Positions 45,365 to 53,983 of a stretch of DNA of 64,000 bases are shown here, piece after piece; position 1 is the stretch's first letter; each line of letters begins with the position of its first letter. The notes under the pieces were generated by a model that did no database searches, had not been told where the DNA came from, and saw nothing but the letters and a program-made list of their open reading frames with translations. The DNA is from an uncultured bacterium (GTDB taxonomy: Bacteria; Cyanobacteriota; Vampirovibrionia; Gastranaerophilales; Gastranaerophilaceae): positions 115,819 through 179,818 of the forward strand of contig CAJMSH010000005.1 of assembly GCA_905216055.1 (NCBI GenBank), read 5' to 3'. A program made the translations under genes and the position numbers.

Positions 45365-45393
45365 TTGACAAATTTCTGAAAATATTAAATAAT
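45365..45393 (+). promoter_or_regulatory. Candidate promoter of the frameshifted pilin
   Basis: TTGACA, 17-bp spacer, AATAAT; followed about 15 bp on by a strong AGGAGGG ribosome-binding site and ATG at 45421. Confidence 0.45.
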
Positions 45394-45420
45394 AAAAATA
45401 TAAATAGGAGGGAAACAGTT

Positions 45421-46100
45421 ATGAATAGAGCTTTTAGAGTTGCCCCTTCCCCGAAAAGTTAAGATTTTATAAGGGTTGTAAGGGGTTTACGTTAGCAGAA
45501 GTTTTGATTACTCTTGGAATTATTGGGATTGTTGCATCTCATACAATGCCTGCACTTATTCAAAATACTAAAAAACAAGAAGCAAGTTCCAGAATAAAAA
45601 AATTTGTATCCGTAATAAATCAGGCACTAATATCTGCGGAAATGGACTATGGGCCAAGAGAAGATTGGAATATTGGCGAAATGGATAGTTCAGATACTGC
45701 ATTTGATTTTTTAAATACATATATTAAACCTTACGTAAAAAGTTTTGACATCGAAAAACGGAAATTATTAGGAATGAATATGGCAACATTAAGATTTGTA
45801 GACGGTTCACAAATGAGTATTAAAATAGGTACTTGTTACGATATTTACTATGACATAAATGGAGAAAAGGCTCCAAATGAGAAAGGTAGAGATATATACC
45901 CATTTATTCTATGCAGAAAAAGCGGAACTTGTAATGTTGAAAGCAATCAAGTTAGACCTTTTTATTGTGTTACAACAGGAACACCATATCCATCACATCA
46001 AGCAATAATTAATAGTTGCAAAAGCAGTGGAACATATTGCACAATTCTGCTTCAAGAAAACCAGTATGAATTTCCTAAAGATTATCCAAAAAGATTATAA
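45421..46100 (+). pseudogene. Type IV pilin-like protein with frameshift in the leader
   Basis: AGGAGGG precedes the ATG at 45421, but that frame encodes only MNRAFRVAPSPKS and stops at 45460. The pilin runs in another frame, open from 45438: KGCKGFTLAEVLITLGIIGI, with a canonical G|F prepilin-peptidase site and hydrophobic helix, then a globular domain with Cys residues ending INSCKSSGTYCTILLQ. No ATG, GTG or TTG exists in the pilin frame ahead of the cleavage site; the only start (TTG at 45504) lies inside the hydrophobic helix. Adding one C to either CCCC tract at 45443-45452 would join the two frames. It may be a pseudogene, a switched-off phase variant or a sequence error. Confidence 0.75.
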
Positions 46101-46104
46101 ATAA

Positions 46105-47841
46105 TTACATCTGACCGCTTAGAAAAGCTAAGTTTTCAGGCTTCATCATTGCTTGATATTGTTCATTTACAGATGGAGAAGCCTCATTGGCTTTTGCAAG
46201 TTGCTCAGAAGTTTTTGCACTTGTTGTTGCAGCTTGTTGCTGTTGAGCTTTTGCTGCTGCAATTTTTGCCTTACGTTTTTGTTCAGATTTATTTGTCATA
46301 TAAATATTCAATTTAGGAATACCTACACCTAATACAAGACCTGAATATAAGTAACCTGCAACTTGAGCAATATTTAATGCTCTTAACTTTCCTTTTGTTT
46401 CTTTTCTTATAGCTTCACTAACTTGAGTTGATGAAAGTTTTTTCATTAATTGTTTGAATGAAAGAGCTTTGCCATTTTCAATAGGGCTAATACCAGCAGC
46501 TTTCAAGCCTCTGTGTAAAACTTCATCTCTTGTAACTAAAGGTGCTTTTATAACCTTATTGAAGAAACCTTTGCCATGTTCTTTTTCACTGTAATTCAAA
46601 AGATTTTGATCAATAGCATTAGCAGTCATTTTAGCAACAAAGTTACCTAAAACAAGCCAATTAAAGAATCCTAAAACATCTTTTACTACAGATTCTCTAA
46701 GTTCATCCTTATCACGTGCAACCAAAAATCTTGACATAATTGTTACACCATAAATAAACTTAAATTGATCTAATGTAGGAACAAGACCTTTAAATTGAAT
46801 TTTCTTTAAAATACCTTTAAATCCATCATGCATACCTAATGATGCTAAAATTCCACCACCAAATAATGCAGCTGCACCTGCTTTTAATGCTTTAAACCCG
46901 GCAGAATTATCTTTTTCACGGCCTTCAACACCTACAAACCCGTCACTACCTGTCTTTTTCTTAGTCAAATAAATATTCAAAGGCTGAATTGACATACCGA
47001 TAGCAGATGCAATACCAATACCTAGAACTGAACGACCAAGGTTCATGTGTTTTAAATCTGCCAAATATTTATTAACTTTCAAATCTTTTGCAAATTCTTT
47101 TGTAATATTTTCGTTTTTATTAACAAATGTACGAGAAACATTATAAACACTTTCAATAATGTTTTCCAAAGATGCAGTAGCAGCATCTTTACCAAGTCTG
47201 AACGTATTTTCAGAACCTGTTGCATTTGTAATTACTGAACGTGCGTATGCCTTCAAATCCTTAGAAATTGTTACAGGAGCTTCTTCTTTATTCAATACTT
47301 GAGAGAATTTTACTACAACATCATCAACGTTATTTTCAGGGATTTTTATCCAATCATCACCGATACGAGTTTCTGCAGAACCAAATACATCCTTCAAATA
47401 AGCCTGTAATGGTTCTTTATTTCCGGCTTTAACTTGCTTATCCCAAGCTTTGCCCAAAAGCTGAATAGTATCATCATCAACAAATATTTTATGAGCCTTA
47501 ACACCATATTTTTTATTTAATGCAGCTGCAATTGCAACACCAGCAAGAGTACCATAAACCCCAACTAAAGAATGGTTGATTGTACCGGAAGCTTCTCTTC
47601 TACCGGTTTCCATACCGGCAGCCGGGCCTCTTTTAACCATATCAATTGTAGTACGAGGGATTACCATAGATCCTAAATCCACAGCATTTGCACCCCAAGC
47701 CTGGTTTGTGTCTAAAAATCTTAAAAATACAGTTGCGGCATCAAAAGCACCTGTAAATTTTACATTATCATTGCTATTTTGTTGTTTATATTCGAGCTGA
47801 TGTTTGTTTTGAATTTGTGGGGTAATTTGTTGAATTTTCAT
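46105..47841 (-). CDS. Large membrane protein, lineage-type family with IPRT motif (paralogue A)
   Basis: No named family. 578 residues with about six hydrophobic segments (for example VGVYGTLAGVAIAAAL, VLGIGIASAIGMSIQPLNIY, FIYGVTIMSRFLVA, FFNWLVLGNFVAKM, YLYSGLVLGVGIPKLNIY). The N-terminus NVKFTGAF has the F-x-G motif of other unknowns here. Conserved words shared with the neighbouring paralogue include VDLGSMVIPRT, GRREASGTIN, IQPLNIYLTKKKTG, KGLVPTLDQ and DELRESVVKD. The C-terminus is a Gln/Ala/Lys-rich linker ending PENLAFLSGQM. It lies 14 bp downstream of paralogue B and is likely co-transcribed. Confidence 0.8.
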   Translation of the reverse strand: MKIQQITPQIQNKHQLEYKQQNSNDNVKFTGAFDAATVFLRFLDTNQAWGANAVDLGSMVIPRTTIDMVKRGPAAGMETGRREASGTINHSLVGVYGTLAGVAIAAALNKKYGVKAHKIFVDDDTIQLLGKAWDKQVKAGNKEPLQAYLKDVFGSAETRIGDDWIKIPENNVDDVVVKFSQVLNKEEAPVTISKDLKAYARSVITNATGSENTFRLGKDAATASLENIIESVYNVSRTFVNKNENITKEFAKDLKVNKYLADLKHMNLGRSVLGIGIASAIGMSIQPLNIYLTKKKTGSDGFVGVEGREKDNSAGFKALKAGAAALFGGGILASLGMHDGFKGILKKIQFKGLVPTLDQFKFIYGVTIMSRFLVARDKDELRESVVKDVLGFFNWLVLGNFVAKMTANAIDQNLLNYSEKEHGKGFFNKVIKAPLVTRDEVLHRGLKAAGISPIENGKALSFKQLMKKLSSTQVSEAIRKETKGKLRALNIAQVAGYLYSGLVLGVGIPKLNIYMTNKSEQKRKAKIAAAKAQQQQAATTSAKTSEQLAKANEASPSVNEQYQAMMKPENLAFLSGQM

Positions 47842-47855
47842 AATTTATTTTCTCC

Positions 47856-49586
47856 TTACGAATTGAAAAATGACTTAAACGCTGTGTTATCCTTGATTAA
47901 TGACCTTGTAAATTCATCATTTGGAACTGTTGATGAAGTTTCGGTCGTTCCTGATGAGGCGGATGTTCGTCCGGTTGAGGACGTTGTCGCGTTTAACGAA
48001 GCTGAATTATTTTGCTTTTCCGCTTCCAATTTCGCAAGTTCTGCTGCGTGCTTTTTATTTGTTTTCGACCTAGTGTATAATGGGATGAACACACCTAATG
48101 ACAACAATGAGAATACAATATTACCGATTTGACAAATTGTTCTCAGACGTTTGTCATTATGGGTTGCAAGTTCATCTGAAGATTTTAAAGATGTATGTTT
48201 TGCCCAATGCCAGAATTTTTTCATAAAGTTTGCATTTTTATCAGGGGCAGGTTTCAATCTGTTTATCAAATGAACACCATCTTTTTTATGTTCAATTAAA
48301 GTTGCAATACCTTTAGCAACATAATCACCCAAGAAATAAAAACTTGAGAATGTTGCAATATCACGAACAGTTGCTTCACGTAATTCATTTCTATCTTCAG
48401 AAGCACCCATACGGCTTGCAAATGTTGCTGTTGATACTAATCTTGCCTGATCCATAGTCGGGAAAATACCTTTAAATTGCAAGATATTTTTCAATATTGG
48501 TCTGTCCATAAACATAGATAAACCGCATACTCCAAGCATTGAACCAATTGAAATAAATTTTTGAGCTAAAAGTTCTCGTTTTTCTTTTGGAGATAATTCT
48601 TTATGCTCAGTATCTTTATTAAAATCTTTATAAATCGGTGCACCTTTTCTACCGGATGTCTTACGAGTAATCCATCTGTTAATAGGCTGCATAGAAATAG
48701 CAAGCGGAATAATTAATCCTAAACCGCCAATACTCTTCCAATTTACAAGTTTTTTAGCTTTATTAAAATACTTAGAAAGTTCATTTGGATCTGTGATATT
48801 TTCTTTCATAACACCACGAATCATTTTAACAGTGTCTTCACACATTGATTCAAGGTTGTTTGAGAAAAATCCGTTATCACCTTTAAATTTTATATTTTCT
48901 GCAACTAATGTTTCTTCAACAATGTTACGATAAGCTTTTTTAAACTGTTTTGAACTGTATTTATCAGAAGTTACAAGATTTACAAATTCATTTACTGCAT
49001 TATGAACTTTTTCATTACCGATTTTACCGACAAACTTGCCGTTTGCATCACTTTCTATACCAAGAAGTTTATCGAAATGTTTTGTTTCATGTCCATCAAC
49101 ACCGGAAAGACTGCCAAGTTCGTTTCTGAAAGTATTATAAATTTTTTCTTCTTTTGTTGCCCCTTCAGCTTCTGAATAAAATTTATGAATTTTATCTATT
49201 GCATCGCCATTTGCCCAAGTATTAATAAGATTTGACTTATTAAAACTACCCATAATAGGGCGGTGTAAAAGAGATGCAACCCCCATAACTATAAAGCTAG
49301 GAATTAAGCAGTTAACAATTAACCCTGAAGATTCACGTCTAAAAGCTTCAAACCCTGCATAACTGTTTGATTCTTTAGTTTCAACAATCGTACGAGGAAT
49401 AATAGCTGTTGATAAATCCAATACAGAAACATTTACCATTGGCTGTTTTTCACACTGTTGAACCAATAAAATTGGCAAATCAGCTAAACCGCCTTTAAAT
49501 GCCGGAATAATTTTCGCATTATTATCCCTTTTTGGGGCATTATTATTTTTATTATTTACACTTAATAAACTAACTTTTTCTATCAT
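47856..49586 (-). CDS. Large membrane protein, lineage-type family with IPRT motif (paralogue B)
   Basis: No named family. About 576 residues from MIEKVSLLSVNN; a longer in-frame start exists upstream but adds a Cys-rich stretch with no counterpart in paralogue A. Shares with paralogue A: LDLSTAIIPRT, FRRESSGLIVN, ISMQPINRWITRKTSG, KGIFPTMDQARLV and NELREATVRDIATF. Several hydrophobic segments. N-terminal IIPAFKGG fits the F-x-G motif. The Ser/Thr-rich tail (about 520-560) is encoded by DNA of distinctly higher GC than its surroundings and ends DNTAFKSFFNS, similar to the end of paralogue A. Function unknown. Confidence 0.78.
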   Translation of the reverse strand: MIEKVSLLSVNNKNNNAPKRDNNAKIIPAFKGGLADLPILLVQQCEKQPMVNVSVLDLSTAIIPRTIVETKESNSYAGFEAFRRESSGLIVNCLIPSFIVMGVASLLHRPIMGSFNKSNLINTWANGDAIDKIHKFYSEAEGATKEEKIYNTFRNELGSLSGVDGHETKHFDKLLGIESDANGKFVGKIGNEKVHNAVNEFVNLVTSDKYSSKQFKKAYRNIVEETLVAENIKFKGDNGFFSNNLESMCEDTVKMIRGVMKENITDPNELSKYFNKAKKLVNWKSIGGLGLIIPLAISMQPINRWITRKTSGRKGAPIYKDFNKDTEHKELSPKEKRELLAQKFISIGSMLGVCGLSMFMDRPILKNILQFKGIFPTMDQARLVSTATFASRMGASEDRNELREATVRDIATFSSFYFLGDYVAKGIATLIEHKKDGVHLINRLKPAPDKNANFMKKFWHWAKHTSLKSSDELATHNDKRLRTICQIGNIVFSLLSLGVFIPLYTRSKTNKKHAAELAKLEAEKQNNSASLNATTSSTGRTSASSGTTETSSTVPNDEFTRSLIKDNTAFKSFFNS

Positions 49587-49831
49587 AATATAGTCTGGTT
49601 TAAAAACTTCACACCTATTATAACAATGACACACTAATATTAAAAGTCTGGCAAAAAAAAAATTGCCATAACAAGTGCTAATGTTAAGGAGATATTAAGA
49701 GCGCTTTTTGAATTTTTTATTAATAATAGATATATTTTAAACAAAATTTTTATTTTTTTTGAAAAAAACTCTAAAAAAAATAATCAAAATATGCAAAAAT
49801 TAAAAAAAAATTCACGAAAAATTTTTGTAAA

Positions 49832-49846
49832 TAATTGTAACAATTA
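49832..49846. promoter_or_regulatory. Palindrome in the AT-rich intergenic region upstream of paralogue B
   Basis: The ~297-bp gap 49587-49883 has no convincing gene. It is extremely A/T-rich and contains this inverted repeat, TAATTG-TAA-CAATTA, and near 49650-49670 a TGGCAA/TTGCCA stem. An operator role for the palindrome is possible, but AT-rich palindromes arise easily by chance. Confidence 0.25.
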
Positions 49847-49883
49847 CAGTTAATACAGAAAAATAGTATAGACAAAATATATA

Positions 49884-51281
49884 CTACATGTAATTTTTTA
49901 CAAATTCGATGGCATGGTCTTTTGTCACAACATCACCTGAAATTTGTGCTTCATGTAAAGCATCCATAATTTCACCAAGACGTCTTGATGGTTTTATGTT
50001 CAATATTTTCATAACCTCATTACCGTCTAACAGTTTAGGCAATGGTTTTAAGGTCTCGCGAGCTTCAAGATAGAATTTTAAAAGCATATTTAATGATGTT
50101 ATATTACATTCAACTATTTCATCAGTAATCTCAGGACCAAGTGCTGATAATCTGTCAGCTTGAGCAAGAATAATTGCATCGATTGAATTTTTATCCATTT
50201 TTCTCACATATCTCATCATTATTTTTTCAGTAATTTGAGGAGAATTCATTACATGAGACGGATAAATATGATACTTAATCATTGATGAAATATAATCAAT
50301 TTGTTTATTTGAAAAATGCAACTTCTTTAATATCTTTATAGACATTTTTGCACCAACATCATCATGTTTGATAAAACGATGTTTGCCTTCTTCAATTGTC
50401 CAGGTGGAAAATTTTCCGATATCGTGCATAAATGCAGCGAGCTTCAAATGAGCAAGTCGAGAAAATCCACCAAAATCAATACGGTCTAAATGCTCTTTTA
50501 CAACATCTGGAGCATTTTCATACAATAATTGAACCTGTTTAACAGTTTCAATCGAATGATGAAACAAGTCTAAATGATGATGAGAATTTGGCGGAACTTG
50601 CTTCAATTCATTTACAAAAGGAAAGATTTCTTCCAAAAGCCAAGTTTTATTCATATTTTCAAGAGCTTGATGAGCGTACTTTCCACTAAACAGTTTCAAA
50701 ATCTCATAATTAATTCTTTCAACCGCAGGCTTATGAATTAAATCAACATACTTGCAAACAGCATTAATCGTTTCAGGAGCTAACTGAAATCCGTATAATG
50801 CCTGAAATCTGTAAACTCTTAAAAGCCGTAAAGGATCATCTATAAAATTGTGTTCATTAACATAATTAATGCACTTATTCTTAATATCCGTAACCCCGCC
50901 TGAAATATCAATTACATCACCGGTTCTGATATTAACGGCAATTGCATTAATAGTTAAATCTCTCCTCATCAAATCTTTTTCAATAGAATCCCCAACAGGA
51001 TTTGTTACATCAATATAATTAATTTTGTCAGGCAAAACAAGTCTGTAAATTTTATTTTCTTCATCTAAAGGTACAAAAGTCGCATTAAATAAATCTGCCA
51101 GTTTTAGGGCAAATTCTCTTGCATCTTCATCCATAACAATTATATCTCTGTCAACACTTTCAAGCCCCATATAATAATCACGGACAGTACCGCCAACAAG
51201 ATAAATTTCATTATCAAAATTTTCTGTTATTTTTGAGATTACATCATCCAATTTAATTTTTTCTATAATTTTCGAATTCAT
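49884..51281 (-). CDS. tRNA nucleotidyltransferase/poly(A) polymerase family protein with HD domain
   Basis: About 465 residues from MNSKIIEKIK. The class II nucleotidyltransferase motif is LVGGTVRDYYMGLESVDRDI, followed by RRDLTINAIAVN and DPLRLLRVYRF. A C-terminal HD domain follows (LAAFMHDIGKFSTW and HDDVGA). Likely adds CCA to tRNA or acts as a partial (A- or CC-adding) enzyme; the split cannot be made by eye. It overlaps the rsmE stop, so both are translated from one message. An ATG nine bases upstream is possible but too close to AGGA. Confidence 0.88.
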   Translation of the reverse strand: MNSKIIEKIKLDDVISKITENFDNEIYLVGGTVRDYYMGLESVDRDIIVMDEDAREFALKLADLFNATFVPLDEENKIYRLVLPDKINYIDVTNPVGDSIEKDLMRRDLTINAIAVNIRTGDVIDISGGVTDIKNKCINYVNEHNFIDDPLRLLRVYRFQALYGFQLAPETINAVCKYVDLIHKPAVERINYEILKLFSGKYAHQALENMNKTWLLEEIFPFVNELKQVPPNSHHHLDLFHHSIETVKQVQLLYENAPDVVKEHLDRIDFGGFSRLAHLKLAAFMHDIGKFSTWTIEEGKHRFIKHDDVGAKMSIKILKKLHFSNKQIDYISSMIKYHIYPSHVMNSPQITEKIMMRYVRKMDKNSIDAIILAQADRLSALGPEITDEIVECNITSLNMLLKFYLEARETLKPLPKLLDGNEVMKILNIKPSRRLGEIMDALHEAQISGDVVTKDHAIEFVKNYM

Positions 51282-52002
51282 AAACCACATTTCCTAACGC
51301 GACTGTAACTGCAGTATCTGCTTTTAAAATAAGATTACCTAAGGTTAGCATTGCGAGATCATTATCTTCAAAAAGTTTAAATTCTCTTTCTGAAAAACCA
51401 CCTTCAGGACCAATAATAATTATAACATTTTCATTATCCTTAATAGGATTTTCACTGCAATATTTATGGAGTGTAAGTTCTGCACATCTTTCACAAAATG
51501 CAATAACCCTATATCCTTTATCTTTTAATTTTACAATATTTTCTAAATTAGTCAACTCGTAACATGTGGGAATATATGCTCTTTCGCACTGTTTAGAAGC
51601 TTCAAACATGATTCTTTGCCATTTTGGTATTTTCTTTTGAATAACAGCTTGACTAAGAGCGCAATTATCAGTGTAAACAGGATAAACCCCATCCGCACCA
51701 AGTTCGGTTGCTTTTTCAATAATTTCTGATTGAGCATCACTTCTGAGCGGACTTTGCGCAAGATATAATCGAAAATTAAGTTTTCTATCCGAGTGATAAG
51801 AATTTTCAACATGAGCTGTTATAACCTTATTTGTAATATCTGTTACAACAGTTTCATACTGAATTTGATTTTCGTCAATAAGAAGTAATTTTTCTCCCAC
51901 CTTAGTTCTTAAGGATTTTGCAATATGGTTATAATTTTCTTTATCAGAGATTAAAACATTATTATCCTTAACATCTTTGGAACTTATAAAAAAATGCGGC
52001 AT
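51253..52002 (-). CDS. rsmE: 16S rRNA m3U1498 methyltransferase
   Basis: 249 residues, SPOUT methyltransferase that modifies U1498 of 16S rRNA. N-terminal PUA-like part (MPHFFISSKD, HIAKSLRTKVGEKLLLID), the SAM-binding knot IIIGPEGGFSEREFKLFE and LGNLILKADTAVTVALG. AAAGGAG 6 bp ahead selects this ATG over the in-frame GTG 6 bp earlier. It overlaps the nucleotidyltransferase gene downstream by about 29 bp. Confidence 0.93.
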   Translation of the reverse strand: MPHFFISSKDVKDNNVLISDKENYNHIAKSLRTKVGEKLLLIDENQIQYETVVTDITNKVITAHVENSYHSDRKLNFRLYLAQSPLRSDAQSEIIEKATELGADGVYPVYTDNCALSQAVIQKKIPKWQRIMFEASKQCERAYIPTCYELTNLENIVKLKDKGYRVIAFCERCAELTLHKYCSENPIKDNENVIIIIGPEGGFSEREFKLFEDNDLAMLTLGNLILKADTAVTVALGNVVYEFENYRKN

Positions 52003-52080
52003 AATCACTCCTTTTATTAACGTAATTGTACTATAAACATAAACAAAAATTTAAGAAATTAATCTTTATAAACTCTTAAC

Positions 52081-52109
52081 TTGAAAAAATATTATTACTG
52101 ATATAAAAT
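52081..52109 (+). promoter_or_regulatory. Predicted promoter of typA
   Basis: TTGAAA, 17-bp spacer, TAAAAT, immediately before an inverted repeat and about 45 bp before the typA ATG. Confidence 0.5.
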
Positions 52110-52112
52110 TAA

Positions 52113-52129
52113 AGTGTACAATTTACACT
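52113..52129. promoter_or_regulatory. Inverted repeat at the predicted typA transcription start
   Basis: AGTGTA-CAATT-TACACT, a perfect 6-bp inverted repeat starting 4 bp after the -10, where transcription would begin. It could be a repressor operator or a 5'-end stem. Confidence 0.35.
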
Positions 52130-52155
52130 AAACAAAATATTAATGGCAGGTAATT

Positions 52156-53955
52156 ATGACAAAAGAAAATGAAAATATTAGGAATATAGCGATAATTGCA
52201 CACGTTGACCACGGCAAAACAACACTTGTAGATTGTTTGTTAAAACAAGCAGGTGCTTTCAGAGCTAACCAACACGTGCAAGAACGTGTATTAGACAGCA
52301 ACGATCTTGAAAGAGAACGTGGAATTACAATTCTTTCAAAAAATATTTCAATCAATTACAAAAACACAAAGATTAACGTTGTAGACACCCCGGGACACGC
52401 AGATTTCGGCGGTGAAGTTGAACGTGTTTTAGGTATGGTAGACGGAGCATTATTAATTGTTGATGCTGCAGAAGGCCCTATGCCACAGACAAGATTTGTA
52501 TTGTCAAAAGCTCTTGAATTAGGTTTGAAAATTATTGTTGTAATAAACAAAATTGATAAACCTGCAGCAGAACCTTTAACTGCTCTTGACAAAGTTTTTG
52601 ACTTATTTACAGAATTGACAGACAGAGATGATTTAATCGACTTTCCATTCATATTTGCAAGCAGCTTAAACGGCTTTGCAATCAAGGATTTGGATGACGA
52701 AAGAAAAGATATGATACCACTTCTTGATTGTATCTTAGAAAACATCAAACCTCCAAAGGGCGATGCTGACAAACCTCTACAATTTAGAGCAACAACTCTT
52801 GATTACAACGAATATGTAGGAAGAATTGTTATCGGCAGAATTGAAAACGGTAAAATCAAATCACAAGAACAGGTTTGTGTAGTTCATGCAGACGGAAGCC
52901 AAGAAAAAGGTAAAATTACAAAACTATTCGGATTCCACGATTTAGGTCGTATGGAAATTGAAGAAGCATTTGCAGGTGATATTGTCGGAGTTGCAGGTTT
53001 TGCTGATATTCAAATCGGTGAAAGTATTTGTTCTGTAAACAACCCAATGCCTTTACCTTTGATTAAGGTTGATGAACCTACATTACAGATGAATTTTTCA
53101 GTAAATGACAGCCCGTTTGCAGGAACCGAAGGTAAATATGTTACATCAAGACAATTGAGAAAAAGATTGTATGATGAACTTGAAAAGAACGTAAGTTTAC
53201 GTGTTGAAGATACAGATTCAACAGATGTTTTCAAAGTATCAGGCAGAGGCGAACTTCACCTTGGTATATTAATCGAAACTATGCGTCGTGAAGGATATGA
53301 ATTCCAAGTATCAAAACCAGAAGTTATCTACAAAACAATTGACGGTGTAAAATGTGAACCGTTTGAAAACCTGATTGTAGATGTTCCGGAAAGTTATGCA
53401 GGAAGTTGTATTGACAGACTTTCAGGAAGAAAAGCCGAAATGAAAGAAATGAACAACAACAAAGGCAGAACAAAAATGGTATTCCATATACCTGCAAGAG
53501 GTCTTATCGGATTTAGAAGCGAATTTATAAGAATGACTCGTGGCGAAGGCATTATGTATCACACATTCTTGGATTACAGACCTTATGCAGGCGACATTCC
53601 GCGCCAGAGAAACGGCTCTATTATTGCCCACGAACAGGGTGAAGCAATTCCTTATGCCCTGGCTCAATACGAGGACAGAGGAGTATTTTTTGTAACCCCG
53701 AAAACAAAAGTTTACCGCGGAATGATTATCGGCGAGTGCAACAAACCGCAGGATATTGTGGTTAATATATGCAAAACAAAAAAATTAACCAATATGAGAA
53801 GTGCAACTGCTGATGTTATGGTAACCTTGCAGGCTCATAAAGAAATGTCTCTGGAAGAATGTATGGAATACATCGGAGATGATGAACTCGTTGAAATTAC
53901 ACCACAAAACATCAGAATAAGAAAAGCAGATTTAACAAGAAAAATTTACAATTAA
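52156..53955 (+). CDS. typA: Translational GTPase TypA/BipA
   Basis: 599 residues, standard length. Ribosome-associated GTPase involved in 50S assembly and stress or cold adaptation. G1 AHVDHGKTTLVD, switch-I ERGITILSKN, G3 DTPGHADFGGEVER, G4 NKIDKP; domain III/V regions GRGELHLGILIETMRREG and PARGLIGFRSEF. GGCAGG precedes the ATG. Divergent from rsmE. A bidirectional terminator separates it from the pilin. Confidence 0.98.
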   Translation: MTKENENIRNIAIIAHVDHGKTTLVDCLLKQAGAFRANQHVQERVLDSNDLERERGITILSKNISINYKNTKINVVDTPGHADFGGEVERVLGMVDGALLIVDAAEGPMPQTRFVLSKALELGLKIIVVINKIDKPAAEPLTALDKVFDLFTELTDRDDLIDFPFIFASSLNGFAIKDLDDERKDMIPLLDCILENIKPPKGDADKPLQFRATTLDYNEYVGRIVIGRIENGKIKSQEQVCVVHADGSQEKGKITKLFGFHDLGRMEIEEAFAGDIVGVAGFADIQIGESICSVNNPMPLPLIKVDEPTLQMNFSVNDSPFAGTEGKYVTSRQLRKRLYDELEKNVSLRVEDTDSTDVFKVSGRGELHLGILIETMRREGYEFQVSKPEVIYKTIDGVKCEPFENLIVDVPESYAGSCIDRLSGRKAEMKEMNNNKGRTKMVFHIPARGLIGFRSEFIRMTRGEGIMYHTFLDYRPYAGDIPRQRNGSIIAHEQGEAIPYALAQYEDRGVFFVTPKTKVYRGMIIGECNKPQDIVVNICKTKKLTNMRSATADVMVTLQAHKEMSLEECMEYIGDDELVEITPQNIRIRKADLTRKIYN

Positions 53956-53981
53956 AAAATGCCGCTTTAAGCGGCATTTTT
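53955..53981. terminator. Bidirectional terminator between typA and the pilin gene
   Basis: ATGCCGC-TTTAA-GCGGCAT with A5/T5 flanks; terminates both convergent genes. Confidence 0.88.
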
Positions 53982-53983
53982 AT

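Noticed and set aside
45421..45510. Programmed -1 ribosomal frameshift to make the pilin
   Set aside because: The direction would fit -1, but there is no X-XXY-YYZ slippery heptamer in the zero frame; an indel in a CCCC tract explains it more simply.
49587..49883. Search for an RNA gene in the AT-rich gap upstream of paralogue B
   Set aside because: Only short A/T palindromes and homopolymer runs; no tRNA-like or conserved RNA motif seen.
52356..52772. 138-codon open frame antisense to typA
   Set aside because: Shadow of a conserved gene; the translated Ser-rich protein resembles no family.
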